Shown in pieces: positions 31,140 through 39,612 of a stretch of 64,000 nt of DNA. A program made the translations under genes and the position numbers. Position 1 is the stretch's first letter. Every line of letters begins with the position of its first letter. The stretch comes from Nostoc sp. UHCC 0702 (GTDB lineage: Bacteria > Cyanobacteriota > Cyanobacteriia > Cyanobacteriales > Nostocaceae), in assembly GCA_017164015.1 (NCBI GenBank), contig CP071065.1:6973501-7037500 (forward strand), in the 5' to 3' direction. The notes under the pieces are model-generated. The model saw only the letters and a list, made by a program, of their open reading frames with translations. It was not told the DNA's origin and made no database searches.

Positions 31140-33389
31140 ATGAAACAATTAACTTCTAACTGCAAACTCCTAACTTTGATTGTGCTGGACAAATCTATAT
31201 CTGAAGTCTCCAAACCTCGTAGGCGCTTACCAAATCAACGCTGGCAAATTTACCCACAAAAAACAGAATTTGCCGAAATTTTGGCAAATTTAACAAATAT
31301 TTCACCCATTGTCAGCCAGTTGTTGATTAATCGGGGTATGGAAACACCAGAACAAGCACAAGCATTTTTAGATCCAGAGTCTTTGGTTTTACCTTCACCG
31401 TTGGAGGAATTCCCAGATTTGGCGCTGAGTGTGGAGTTGTTGCAAAATGCGATCGCTTCCCAAGATAAAATTGCGATTTGCGGTGACTACGATGCTGATG
31501 GGATGACTAGCACTGCTCTGTTATTGCGTAGTTTGCGGACTTTAGGTGCTAAGGTGGATTATGCTATCCCCAGTCGGATGCACGAAGGTTATGGGATTAA
31601 CAAACGCATTGTTGAAGAATTCAAGAGCGAAGGTGTGGGACTGATTTTAACTGTAGACAATGGCATTTCAGCATTTGAACCAATTGCTAGAGCTAGAGAA
31701 CTGGGACTAAAAATAATTGTCACCGATCACCACGACATTCCCCAAAAATTACCCCCAGCTAACGCCATCCTCAACCCCAAACTGATAGCAGAATCTTCAC
31801 CATATCGCGGTGTTGCTGGTGTTGGTGTTGCTTATATCCTGGCGGTGTCTTTGGCACAACAACTAGGGGAGACTAAAGGCTTGATCCAGCCAATGCTAGC
31901 ACTGTTTACACTCGGAACGATCGCAGATTTAGCTCCTTTAACAGGTGTCAACCGCCGCTGGGTGAAACGCGGTTTAAAGCATTTACCCAAATCTAATTTA
32001 GCTGGCGTGCAGGCCTTAATTCAAGTTGCTGGCGTGCAGGCTAGGGAAGAGGGAGGAGGGGAGCAGGGGAGCAGGGGAGCAGGGGAGATGGGGAGCAGGG
32101 GAGCAGGGGAGATGGGGAGCAGGGGAGATGGGGAGCAGGGGAGTAATCCAAAATCTAAAATCCAAAATCCAAAATCGCTGAAGCCTGAGGATATCGGGTT
32201 TCGTCTGGGGCCGCGCATTAATGCTATTGGTCGGATTGGTAATCCCCAAACTGTGATTGAATTGCTAACTACGGATGATATGGGTGTTGCACTGGAGAGA
32301 GCAATGCAGTGTGAACTCACTAATGCTAGTCGTCAGCAAATGTGTGAGCAAATTGAACTTGAAGCGATCGCTTATGTAGAAACTGAATTTATTACCACTT
32401 TACAGCAAGACCGGGTATTAGTTGTTGTCCAACCGAATTGGCATCACGGTGTTATTGGTATTGTCGCCTCCCGCTTGCTGGAACGCTACGGTGTGCCGGT
32501 GTTTATTGGCACTTATGAGGATGAAAAACAGATTCGCGGTTCAGCACGGGGAATTCCTGAGTTTCACGTGTTTGCAGCTTTAGAATCTTGTCAGGACTTG
32601 CTCGGTAAATTCGGTGGACACAAAGCTGCGGGAGGATTTTCTTTACCAGCAGAGAATTTACCAGCTTTGCGATCGCGTTTGTGTGAATTTGCTAATCAGT
32701 GTCTAGAACCCCAACACCTCAAGCCGCTACTGAAAATTGATGCTGAAGCTAATTTTGATCAAATCAATCAGCAACTGTACCAGCAGCTAAATACTCTCCA
32801 CCCCTGCGGTATCGACAACCCCGATCCGGTATTTTGGACAGCTAATGTGCAAGTTGTTGAACAACAAATTGTAGGGAAGGGACACATCAAGCTGACACTT
32901 AGCCAAATTATCAATGAGCAACAGTATAAAATTAAAGCGATCGCCTGGCGTTGGCGCGACTACTTCCCCCTACCGCCGCGAGTGGATGTCGCTTACAAGC
33001 TGCGAGAAAATTACTTTAACGGTGAAACCACCATTGAGCTAGAGTTACTAGGTGTCAGACTCCCAAATAGTGATTCAAAAGAGTCCATCGACCCAAAACA
33101 GCTGCCTCAGTCTCACCTATTTTATGCCTCGCCATCTAAACCCTTAAGAACCAACTTTAAATACAATCAACGCCAGTATACTTGTGGCATCTATCAAAAC
33201 GATTGTTTACCAGAACTGAGAATTAAAAATCCTGAAGGCAAAGTCTTAGTCATGCACCCAGGACGTACAATCGGTTTACTTGGTACTCATCGTCAAGACG
33301 CTGTAGAGGTTGATGTCTCCCAACCGCAATATGACAGCATTATCCAAGCTGCACTTCAAGCGTTATCAGTCCTAAGTCAGGAGTTGTGA
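31140..33389 (+). CDS. recJ: Single-stranded-DNA exonuclease RecJ with repeat insertion
   Basis: 749 residues. RecJ degrades single-stranded DNA 5' to 3' in recombination and mismatch repair. DHH-family motifs are all present: ICGDYDADGMTSTALL (about residue 114), LTVDNGISA, VTDHHDIPQ, RGVAGVGVAY, GPRINAIGRI and the DHHA1 motif GKFGGHKAAGGFSLP. Between ALIQVAGVQ and the motif preceding GPRINAIGR there are about 40 residues (GEQGSRGAGEMGSRG ... NPKSKIQNPKS) translated from intergenic-type tandem repeats. The N-terminus to about residue 14 is also repeat-derived; GTG 31182 may be the true start. A C-terminal extension of about 110 residues follows the OB region. Confidence 0.92.
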   Translation: MKQLTSNCKLLTLIVLDKSISEVSKPRRRLPNQRWQIYPQKTEFAEILANLTNISPIVSQLLINRGMETPEQAQAFLDPESLVLPSPLEEFPDLALSVELLQNAIASQDKIAICGDYDADGMTSTALLLRSLRTLGAKVDYAIPSRMHEGYGINKRIVEEFKSEGVGLILTVDNGISAFEPIARARELGLKIIVTDHHDIPQKLPPANAILNPKLIAESSPYRGVAGVGVAYILAVSLAQQLGETKGLIQPMLALFTLGTIADLAPLTGVNRRWVKRGLKHLPKSNLAGVQALIQVAGVQAREEGGGEQGSRGAGEMGSRGAGEMGSRGDGEQGSNPKSKIQNPKSLKPEDIGFRLGPRINAIGRIGNPQTVIELLTTDDMGVALERAMQCELTNASRQQMCEQIELEAIAYVETEFITTLQQDRVLVVVQPNWHHGVIGIVASRLLERYGVPVFIGTYEDEKQIRGSARGIPEFHVFAALESCQDLLGKFGGHKAAGGFSLPAENLPALRSRLCEFANQCLEPQHLKPLLKIDAEANFDQINQQLYQQLNTLHPCGIDNPDPVFWTANVQVVEQQIVGKGHIKLTLSQIINEQQYKIKAIAWRWRDYFPLPPRVDVAYKLRENYFNGETTIELELLGVRLPNSDSKESIDPKQLPQSHLFYASPSKPLRTNFKYNQRQYTCGIYQNDCLPELRIKNPEGKVLVMHPGRTIGLLGTHRQDAVEVDVSQPQYDSIIQAALQALSVLSQEL
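32041..32180 (+). repeat. Tandem repeat inside recJ
   Basis: AGCAGGGG and AGATGGGG octamer units (32050-32143) followed by AAAATCTAAAATCC-type repeats (32150-32176). The total length keeps the recJ frame open. Identical units are found between genes at 36640, 43500 and 11340. Confidence 0.9.
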
Positions 33390-33487
33390 GTTAGGAGTTA
33401 GGAGTTGTGAGTTAGGAGTTAGGAGTTATGAGTTTTAATTAACTTCCGACTCTTAACTCTGAACTTTTAACTCCTCACTCAGAACTC
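33390..33487. repeat. AGTTAGG-type tandem repeats between recJ and psb30
   Basis: Units GTTAGGAGTTAGGAGTTGTG at 33390-33430 and the complementary AACTCTGAACTTTTAACTCC further on, which could pair as a hairpin between the two convergent genes. Confidence 0.7.
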
Positions 33488-33631
33488 TTACAGGTTGCCG
33501 TTGCGAAATGCCAGTACAAAGATTACTGCTGGGCCAGCAAGGACAATTAGTGCCACAGACAATAGTTGGAAAATTACTTCCCAGTTGATGCTACTAAAAA
33601 CGTTCAGAAATTCAAACAACGCTAATGACAT
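33488..33631 (-). CDS. psb30: Photosystem II protein Psb30 (Ycf12)
   Basis: A 47-residue single-span thylakoid membrane protein, readable only on the minus strand and too short for routine length cut-offs. The segment SINWEVIFQLLSVALIVLAG followed by PAVIFVLAFRNGNL is the family signature. Psb30 sits at the edge of the photosystem II core near cytochrome b559 and helps stabilise the complex under strong light. ATG 33631 is preceded by AGGAGG about 12 bp upstream. An apparent plus-strand frame (33495-33857) over this gene is spurious. Confidence 0.93.
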   Translation of the reverse strand: MSLALFEFLNVFSSINWEVIFQLLSVALIVLAGPAVIFVLAFRNGNL

Positions 33632-33757
33632 TGTCCTTTTTATCCTCCTAATTGCTTTAAAAATTAATAACTCAATTGCAAAACCCGCATTTGATCATAT
33701 CCGGGGATCGGCTGTTACATTTAATTTACTTAACAAAATTATAGGAAAAGACATAAA

Positions 33758-34108
33758 ATGGCAAACTGGCAATGTGTCAAGCAATGTGGAGCCTGCTGTC
33801 ATCTTGACCCCGCAGAACGTCCAGATTTGGATGAATATCTCTCACCAGCAGAATTAGAACAGTACCTCAGCATGGTAGGCGAAGGCGGATGGTGCATTAA
33901 TTTCGACCATACCAGCAGAGAATGCCGCATCTATCCAGATCGTCCGCGTTTTTGCCGTGTGGAATCAAAGACATTTCAGGATATGTACGGCATTGAGCCT
34001 GAAGAACTCAACGAGTTTGCCATTGACTGTTGTCGCCAGCAGATAGAAGGAGTGTATGGCGATCGCAGTTTAGAAATCCTCCGCTTCAACCAAGCTGTTG
34101 GTCTATGA
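33758..34108 (+). CDS. YkgJ-family cysteine-cluster protein
   Basis: 116 residues with the Cys pattern of the YkgJ/CxxCxxCC family: CVKQCGACCHLDP, GGWCINFD, ECRIYPDRPRFCRVE and AIDCCRQQ. These cysteines are expected to bind zinc or an iron-sulfur cluster. The protein is probably cytosolic; the molecular role of the family is unknown. It is the usual short form. It is divergent from psb30, with about 125 bp between them. Confidence 0.88.
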   Translation: MANWQCVKQCGACCHLDPAERPDLDEYLSPAELEQYLSMVGEGGWCINFDHTSRECRIYPDRPRFCRVESKTFQDMYGIEPEELNEFAIDCCRQQIEGVYGDRSLEILRFNQAVGL

Positions 34109-34127
34109 TTAGACTTTCCACCTCAAC

Positions 34128-34216
34128 GTAGGAGGAGTTAATAGTTAGGAGTTAGGAGTTATCTTCCTCATCCCCCTCATCCCCCTCATCCCCCCTGCTC
34201 CCCTGCTCCCCTGCTA
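34128..34216. repeat. AGTTAGG, CATCCCC and CCCCTGCT tandem repeats
   Basis: Three short repeat types in series (AGTTAGGAGTTAGGAG; CATCCCCCTCATCCCC; CTGCTCCCCTGCTCCCC) between the cysteine-cluster gene and the first GDT1 half-gene. Confidence 0.8.
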
Positions 34217-34307
34217 CCCATCTTCCACCCCTGGGGTTGCAATTTATTACGACAATCTGAGAAAATGAGAAGAATATGAAAGCTCTCTAGCAATAAAACT
34301 ACTACCT

Positions 34308-34739
34308 GTGAAACTTGACTCTGCACCCGTGAGCCTTTCTGGCACATCTGAGACTGAATACCAGCCAGAACTAAAAGACAGCACCGAATCTAACTTAACT
34401 ACTGCAATCATCGAGCCACTCCAGCCTGTAGTGGCTGATAGTCAAAAAAAGCAGGAATCACCAGCGGTAATTTTTGGTACTACCTTCATCACTATATTTC
34501 TTGCAGAGATTGGAGATAAAACTCAGTTATCCACCCTATTAATGAGCGCACAATCTCATTCGCCGTGGGTAGTGTTTTGTGGTTCTGCGGTTGCATTAGT
34601 AACCACAAGCTTATTAGGCGTGCTTTTAGGTAGTTGGATAGCCAGCCGACTCAGCCCAAAAACCGTAGAAAAGTCAGCAGGGATAATGTTGCTGCTAATT
34701 TCCATAATGCTGTTTTGGGATGTAGTTAATAGTCAATAG
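34308..34739 (+). CDS. GDT1/UPF0016 (TMEM165-like) membrane protein, first half-gene
   Basis: 143 residues from a GTG start. After a 55-residue polar N-terminus comes one GDT1 unit: FITIFLAEIGDKTQLSTLLM contains the family motif E-x-G-D-K-T, which binds the cation, then two more membrane segments. Full-length members have two such units in one chain and export Mn2+ (or Ca2+/H+) ; in cyanobacteria the thylakoid Mn exporter Mnx belongs here. The second unit is the next gene, so the two should form a heterodimer. The spacer between them is filled with repeats. Confidence 0.85.
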   Translation: MKLDSAPVSLSGTSETEYQPELKDSTESNLTTAIIEPLQPVVADSQKKQESPAVIFGTTFITIFLAEIGDKTQLSTLLMSAQSHSPWVVFCGSAVALVTTSLLGVLLGSWIASRLSPKTVEKSAGIMLLLISIMLFWDVVNSQ

Positions 34740-34856
34740 TCAATAGTCAGTTGTCAGTTGTCAGTTGTCAGTTGTTATTTCTCCCCATTGCCCCCCAACC
34801 CCAGAGGGGGCCCCAATGCCCCCCATCCCCCCATCTCCCCCACTACCCTTAATCAT
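34727..34856. repeat. Repeats between the GDT1 half-genes
   Basis: AGTCAAT units, then five GTCAGTT/GTTGTCA units (34745-34776), then CCCC-rich sequence (CCAACCCCAGAGGGGGCCCC). The first repeat overlaps the end of the upstream gene. Confidence 0.8.
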
Positions 34857-35156
34857 ATGGACTGGCATCTTTTAGGACTAAGCTTTATTACGGTTTTTTT
34901 GTCAGAATTGGGTGATAAAAGTCAACTAGCCGCGATCGCGCTTTCAGGTCGTTGTGAATCTCCACGCGTAGTATTTTTCGGCACAGCAGGCGCTCTTTTG
35001 CTCACCAGCCTTTTGGGAGCATTAGCAGGAGGAGCCGTGTCAGAATTCTTACCTACACGCATATTGAAAGCGATCGCGGCTGTAGGATTTGCCATCCTCG
35101 CCGCACGCTTGCTGTTGTTCAACAATCAAGCATCGCCTGATTCTGAAGAAGGGTGA
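34857..35156 (+). CDS. GDT1/UPF0016 membrane protein, second half-gene
   Basis: 99 residues from ATG 34857; the longer frame to 34758 is only translated repeat. The motif in FITVFLSELGDKSQLAAIAL is E-x-G-D-K-S. Three membrane segments follow the family pattern (VVFFGTAGALLLTSLLGALA and ILKAIAAVGFAILAARLLLF). It should pair with the upstream half-protein to make a complete cation transporter with two facing motifs. A bidirectional terminator follows. Confidence 0.87.
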   Translation: MDWHLLGLSFITVFLSELGDKSQLAAIALSGRCESPRVVFFGTAGALLLTSLLGALAGGAVSEFLPTRILKAIAAVGFAILAARLLLFNNQASPDSEEG

Positions 35157-35212
35157 AATGAACAACAAGCAGATTTATCTCTAGAGTCTTAACTTTATAC
35201 TTGAAAAAACAA

Positions 35213-35246
35213 TGCCTACCAGTTGAGTCTATCAGTCTGGTAGGCA
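35213..35246. terminator. Bidirectional terminator
   Basis: TGCCTACCAG (35213-35222) and CTGGTAGGCA (35237-35246) pair perfectly. On the minus strand a run GTTTTTTC follows, on the plus strand TAATTTT. It separates two convergent genes. Confidence 0.8.
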
Positions 35247-35275
35247 TAATTTTGGTATGAGCGATCGCTTAACAA

Positions 35276-35767
35276 TTAAACCTGCTGTCGCCAGCACCAG
35301 TTTAACAAAGCACCACCCGCTATTAGTTTGACTGCTTCTAGTACAAAATAACTGCTGTGTAATAAATTCATCTGCGCCGGAATTGCAGATGCAGCTTCAA
35401 AGAAGTTCAGATGAGTTCCAACAGCGCACATTTGCGGAGTTAACAAATAGGTATCCAACAAAGCTATAGCTAGCAGGATTACCGATAAAACAATGCTGGT
35501 AACACTCCAGCCAGATAGGGTTTTTCTCAAAGCGAGTACGCCAGTCAGTACTACAGCAGCAGATAATAATTCGATGCGATTAAAATTCCAAAAAATCGCA
35601 TACCCCGCTGTAGTGAAACTTGTTTGGCTCATCATGCCCGAAAAGTAAAGACTAGGCATAATTACCCAATCTAAAACCACGCTAGCACTCAACCAAAAGC
35701 CCAAAGCGAATAGGACAGCAGTCTGCCAAATTGGTCGCTTGAATTCAACTGTAGAAAGAGTATTCAT
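35276..35767 (-). CDS. Four-helix membrane protein, unknown function
   Basis: 163 residues from ATG 35767 (a GTG at 35827 would add 20 polar residues). Four hydrophobic segments: TAVLFALGFWLSASVVLDWV, ELLSAAVVLTGVLAL, SIVLSVILLAIALLDTYLL and YFVLEAVKLIAGGALLNW. The layout resembles DUF4149-type membrane proteins, but I am not certain. No catalytic motif apparent. Monocistronic, ends at the shared terminator. Confidence 0.65.
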   Translation of the reverse strand: MNTLSTVEFKRPIWQTAVLFALGFWLSASVVLDWVIMPSLYFSGMMSQTSFTTAGYAIFWNFNRIELLSAAVVLTGVLALRKTLSGWSVTSIVLSVILLAIALLDTYLLTPQMCAVGTHLNFFEAASAIPAQMNLLHSSYFVLEAVKLIAGGALLNWCWRQQV

Positions 35768-36055
35768 AAGAATAATTGCTGGTGTTGTATTTTTAGTTTT
35801 TAACTTCAAGAGTTGTTTTGACAACACATGTCAATTATCTTTTACAAAACAGTTATAACGCCAAAAAGTAATGATTATTATCTTTTCTACGCATTCATAC
35901 TAAATATTAAATTTTTTATCGAAATATTTAAAATAACCAAATAAATTGTGATATTTAGTAACAGTAGGGTCAACAGCTATTTAACCTGACAAATAAGCGT
36001 GTTGAACCTGATTGAGAACTGTTATACTATCTAACTCACTCATCTGGGTAGAGCA

Positions 36056-36625
36056 ATGCGGCTCTTGATTTTATTAGGCACTGCGATCGCAACCATAGGG
36101 ATGATGGAAGGATATGCTTTCCAGCCGAGTTACGCAATTCAGTTGCAAGATGGCACAGTGTATTTTGCCCAACCGCCGCGGCTTGTTGGCGCAGCAACTA
36201 CCTACAACGATGTTTATGTCTGGGGTGCGACATATTATTTTACGGTAAGCCTACCAGACAATGCAGGCGAACCATTGCAAAAGATAACAATTAACCAGCG
36301 TGAGGGAGTAGACTACATTCGCTTTCACCTGAAAGACAGTTTCGCTTTTGAAGGTAGCCGTTCCCACAAAGGGCAGAGGCTAGGATTGAAAGATGCCACA
36401 AGCGTTCGTAAAACACAAACCCTATCGCTAACATTTGATCCACCAGTATCGCCTGGTAAAACCATCACAATTGCTCTAAAGTCTGTACGAAATCCAACGG
36501 TTGCAGGAGTTTATTTATTTGGAGTTACAGCCTTTCCAGCAGGTGAAAAATCTCACGGTCAATTCCTAGGTTTTGGAAGGCTGCAATTCTACCGTCACGG
36601 TTTTCCCTTTCGTTATGGGTGGTGA
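36056..36625 (+). CDS. DUF2808 exported protein
   Basis: 189 residues with a short signal segment (LLILLGTAIATIGMMEGYAF). The mature part matches DUF2808, a cyanobacterial family of unknown role: AIQLQDGTVYFAQPPRLVGA at the start, then ATYYFTVSLPDNAGEPLQKI, and FDPPVSPGKTITIALKSVRN near residue 140. The predicted fold is a beta sandwich, likely in the periplasm or attached to the outer layers. ATG 36056 is the only reasonable start. G-rich tandem repeats begin immediately after its stop. Confidence 0.88.
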   Translation: MRLLILLGTAIATIGMMEGYAFQPSYAIQLQDGTVYFAQPPRLVGAATTYNDVYVWGATYYFTVSLPDNAGEPLQKITINQREGVDYIRFHLKDSFAFEGSRSHKGQRLGLKDATSVRKTQTLSLTFDPPVSPGKTITIALKSVRNPTVAGVYLFGVTAFPAGEKSHGQFLGFGRLQFYRHGFPFRYGW

Positions 36626-36629
36626 TGGC

Positions 36630-36730
36630 TAGTGGGGAGATGGGGAGCAGGGGAGATGGGGAGCAGGGGAGATGGGGGGATGGGGAGCAGGGGAGATGAG
36701 GGGGATGAGGGAGAAATTTTCTCCCCGGTA
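36630..36730. repeat. AGCAGGGG/AGATGGGG tandem repeat
   Basis: About ten octamer units mixing GGAGCAGGGG and GGAGATGGGG, starting directly after the DUF2808 stop. Four or more runs of GGGG at regular spacing could fold into a G-quadruplex. Confidence 0.85.
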
Positions 36731-36743
36731 CCCATAGGACTTA

Positions 36744-36891
36744 TATAATGTCCGGTTAATTCGTTATGATTCCCACAGTCATTGCACCCCACCCCCAACC
36801 CCTCCCCGTGAACGGGGAGGGGAAACAAAGCGTAGCTTTGGTAGGGTGGGGTCCTTAGAGTTTAATAAGTAATCAAGCGGACATGATATTA
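36744..36891. repeat. MITE-like element B (same family as A, opposite orientation)
   Basis: Ends TATAATGTCCGG and CGGACATGATATTA are inverted repeats. The inside holds CCCACAGTCATTGCACCCC, the hairpin CCCCTCCCCGTGAACGGGG, AAAGCGTAGCTTTG and GGGTGGGG. Its right end runs straight into element D3. Confidence 0.7.
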
Positions 36892-36976
36892 CGCACTCGT
36901 AACGAAAAACTAAGCTTTTGCGATTACAACGCTAAGCTCGCTCCGGACGTAAAATCGTAGTCCGTGCGTAAGTCCT
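36889..36976. repeat. Element D3, truncated at the junction with element B
   Basis: Right end TGCGTAAGTCCT (36965-36976) is intact. The left end reads TTACGCACTCGTAACG and lacks the AGGAC needed to complete its terminal repeat, because element B occupies that place. It is about 30 bp shorter inside than D2. Then follows an ACTGGGG repeat (36978-37022, as CCCAGTC units). Confidence 0.65.
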
Positions 36977-37026
36977 GACCCAGTCCCCAGTCCCCAGTCC
37001 CCAGTCCCCAGTCCCCAGTCCCTAAT

Positions 37027-39612
37027 TCACTTTTCATTGAATGTCCAAACACCATCATCCCAATCAAAATCTGTTGGAGGTGATTGCATCCAATGCTGAC
37101 AACGTAGAAGATGCAACATTGCAGCTTTGTCTTGATTGTCAGCTGCCAACACTTTGGCAAACTCACGTCTGGCAAGGTTAAAATCGCGTTTGAGGTAATA
37201 CTCACGACCTTTGTGATAATGTTCAATCACTTGCATTTTTTCGCTACTAATCGGCTCAGAACGCAAACCTACCAATTCATATATAGATACTGGCTCGTTT
37301 CTACCTTTGACGCGAATATAATCTAGTTCCCTAGCCCAAATATTCTCTTGACAAGGTTGAAAAGTGTTTTGACTGATAATAATGTCACAACCGTATTGTT
37401 TACTGATACTTTCCAGTCGGGAACCAAGATTAACACCATCGCCAATGGCGGTAAATTCCATCCGCTTACTAGAGCCAATATTGCCACTAATGACGATATC
37501 GGAATTAATGCCAATGCCAATGTTAATTCTGGGTTTATTAGCTGCATGACGACGTTGATTAAATTCAAGCAAGCGATGGCGCATTTCTATAGATGTTTGT
37601 ACTGCCATCCAAGCATGTTCTTCCAATGCTAGAGGGGAACCAAACACAGCCATAATGGCATCACCGATGTATTTATCAAGTGTGCCTTTATGTTTAAAAA
37701 CTGCCTCTACCATCGATTCAAAATAATCATTCAGCATACTTACCACTTCCTCAGCTTCCAAGTTTTCTGTCAAAGTGGTGTAGCCTCGAATATCAGAAAA
37801 TAAAATTGAAACCTCTTTACGATCGCCTCCTAGTTTAGCGTCATCTAATTTTAATAATTCTTCTGCTAATTCCTGGGTCATGTAGCGGTACATCGTACTC
37901 TTGAGGCGCTTCTCATCACTGATATCTTCCATGACAACCAGCGCCCCCCGGACTTGCTGGGGATCGCTGACATCAGCAATGGAGTTGATGGATAAATTAA
38001 TACTATGTTGTTCTGTGCCAGTACTGAGGAGTGTACGGTCGGGATAATATTGCTGGCGGCGTTTGGAGTTATTACCACATAAAGCATCCTGACACCATTT
38101 GCTAAAGTTGCCTTCTTTAATGGCGATCGCGTCACTAATCAATTTACCTTCTAAACGGTCTTCTGGCTCCAGCCCTAACAAGCGTTTGGCGCTTTCATTG
38201 GCAGCGATAATTAACCCAGATTTATCAGTGGAAATCACACCATTGGAAAGACTACGCAAAATATCCCGCTGCATTTGTTCTTGCTGCTTGACAGTGGCAA
38301 ACAACTGTGCATTGTGCAATGCGACCCCCGCTTGGATATTAAAAGCTTCCATGAACTCTTCATCATTGCGGTCAAAACTAGCGCAGAAGCAATCAGGAGC
38401 TTTCGGCCAATTAGCCGGGTCATAATGAGGAAAATCTCCTGACTTTTTTTTATTTACTAGTTGGGTAACACCAATCAATTCTTGATCAGCGTTATACACT
38501 GGCATACAAAGTAAGCTACAAGTGCGATAGCCATTTTGCTGGTCAAGTAGTTTGGCTGTTTCTGAGTCAGGATGGTCATATAAATCAAAGGGAATATTCA
38601 GCTTTTTGCCAGATGCAGCAACGATACCAGCAAAACCTTTACCGATGGGTACTCGTAACTCTTTGGTAGAACCATCGTCTTGGGTGATTTTCGTCCATAG
38701 TTCATGTTTATCACGGTCTATCAGCCAGAGGGTACTGCGATCGGCATTCATCAGTTCTTTGGCTTCTTCCATCACCCGCTTTAAGGTATCTTCCAAGTCA
38801 AGACTGCTTTGACTTAAAGATTTAATCGCCTTCATTAGCGCCGCTACCGCCCTTTGTTTTTGAGTCGCCACATAAAAGGAGCGAGACGACTCTAAAATCA
38901 AGCAAATTGAAGGAGCAAATTCTTGAAATAATTGTTCATCAGCCCCGGTAAAGCCGATAGTATCAATGCGCTCTGAAAGTGGAGCCTCTGGATTATTTAA
39001 GGAATTTAATTTATTGAGTAATTGCACCACCGCTACTAATCGTCCTTGTTCATTGAGTAGCGGCAAAGCTAGCATTGTGTAGGTGCGGTAGCCAGTTCTT
39101 TTTTCTTGTTGCTGAGCAAATACTGAACGCGAATCGTTATAAAAATCAAAAGGAATATTGATCACTCGTTGGAAAGTGGCGACTTCACCAGCAATGCCTT
39201 TATCGGCGGGAACACGAATTTCTAGAGAGCGATCGCCTTCTCCCTCAGCTACAATTGACCAAAGTTCTTGTTTTTCTTCATCTAATAAAAATATAGTTGT
39301 CCTGTCTGCTCCTAATAATTCTCCAGTTTTCAAGGTAATTGAGTGCAACATCTCTTGCAGTATTGTCTCAAATCCTTGAGAATCCAGCATTGACAGAGTT
39401 TGATGAACAATGTGTAATTTTTGCTCAACTTCCGTGACAACCTGTTTAAACGTATCCTGAGTCAGGGGAGCAAGAAACGTAGAAATAGTTCCCTTTCTTC
39501 TGGCAAGAGCGCCCACAGGAGCAGAATTCGGTTGTAAGTGGTGATTTTCTTGGTTGTGATCACCAATAATTAAATCAGCAGTCTCGCCAAAATTACGTTT
39601 ATGCACTGACAT
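37027..39612 (-). CDS. cyaB: CyaB-type adenylate cyclase (GAF-GAF-PAS-cyclase)
   Basis: 861 residues, the same length as Anabaena CyaB1/CyaB2. GAF-A about 70-235 (FETILQEMLHSITLKTGELL), GAF-B about 258-440, PAS about 455-565 (GVISTDKSGLIIAANESAKR), and class III cyclase about 600-780 with metal Asp residues in ILFSDIRGYTTLTE and DKYIGDAIMAVFG and the base/transition-state region KRMEFTAIGDGVNLGSRLES. The tail (780-861) is a short TPR-like or helical end. In CyaB homologues cAMP binds a GAF domain and activates its own synthesis; PAS and GAF also permit other signals. Product is cAMP by family; the Lys and Thr of the base-binding site agree with ATP preference. Standalone gene, cytosolic. Confidence 0.93.
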   Translation of the reverse strand: MSVHKRNFGETADLIIGDHNQENHHLQPNSAPVGALARRKGTISTFLAPLTQDTFKQVVTEVEQKLHIVHQTLSMLDSQGFETILQEMLHSITLKTGELLGADRTTIFLLDEEKQELWSIVAEGEGDRSLEIRVPADKGIAGEVATFQRVINIPFDFYNDSRSVFAQQQEKRTGYRTYTMLALPLLNEQGRLVAVVQLLNKLNSLNNPEAPLSERIDTIGFTGADEQLFQEFAPSICLILESSRSFYVATQKQRAVAALMKAIKSLSQSSLDLEDTLKRVMEEAKELMNADRSTLWLIDRDKHELWTKITQDDGSTKELRVPIGKGFAGIVAASGKKLNIPFDLYDHPDSETAKLLDQQNGYRTCSLLCMPVYNADQELIGVTQLVNKKKSGDFPHYDPANWPKAPDCFCASFDRNDEEFMEAFNIQAGVALHNAQLFATVKQQEQMQRDILRSLSNGVISTDKSGLIIAANESAKRLLGLEPEDRLEGKLISDAIAIKEGNFSKWCQDALCGNNSKRRQQYYPDRTLLSTGTEQHSINLSINSIADVSDPQQVRGALVVMEDISDEKRLKSTMYRYMTQELAEELLKLDDAKLGGDRKEVSILFSDIRGYTTLTENLEAEEVVSMLNDYFESMVEAVFKHKGTLDKYIGDAIMAVFGSPLALEEHAWMAVQTSIEMRHRLLEFNQRRHAANKPRINIGIGINSDIVISGNIGSSKRMEFTAIGDGVNLGSRLESISKQYGCDIIISQNTFQPCQENIWARELDYIRVKGRNEPVSIYELVGLRSEPISSEKMQVIEHYHKGREYYLKRDFNLARREFAKVLAADNQDKAAMLHLLRCQHWMQSPPTDFDWDDGVWTFNEK

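Noticed and set aside
33495..33857. 120-codon plus-strand frame before the cysteine-cluster gene
   Set aside because: It lies antisense to psb30 and overlaps the start of the real YkgJ-family gene in another frame.
34758..34856. N-terminal extension of the second GDT1 half-gene
   Set aside because: It is translated intergenic repeat (PLPPNPRGGPNAPHPP); ATG 34857 begins the family domain.
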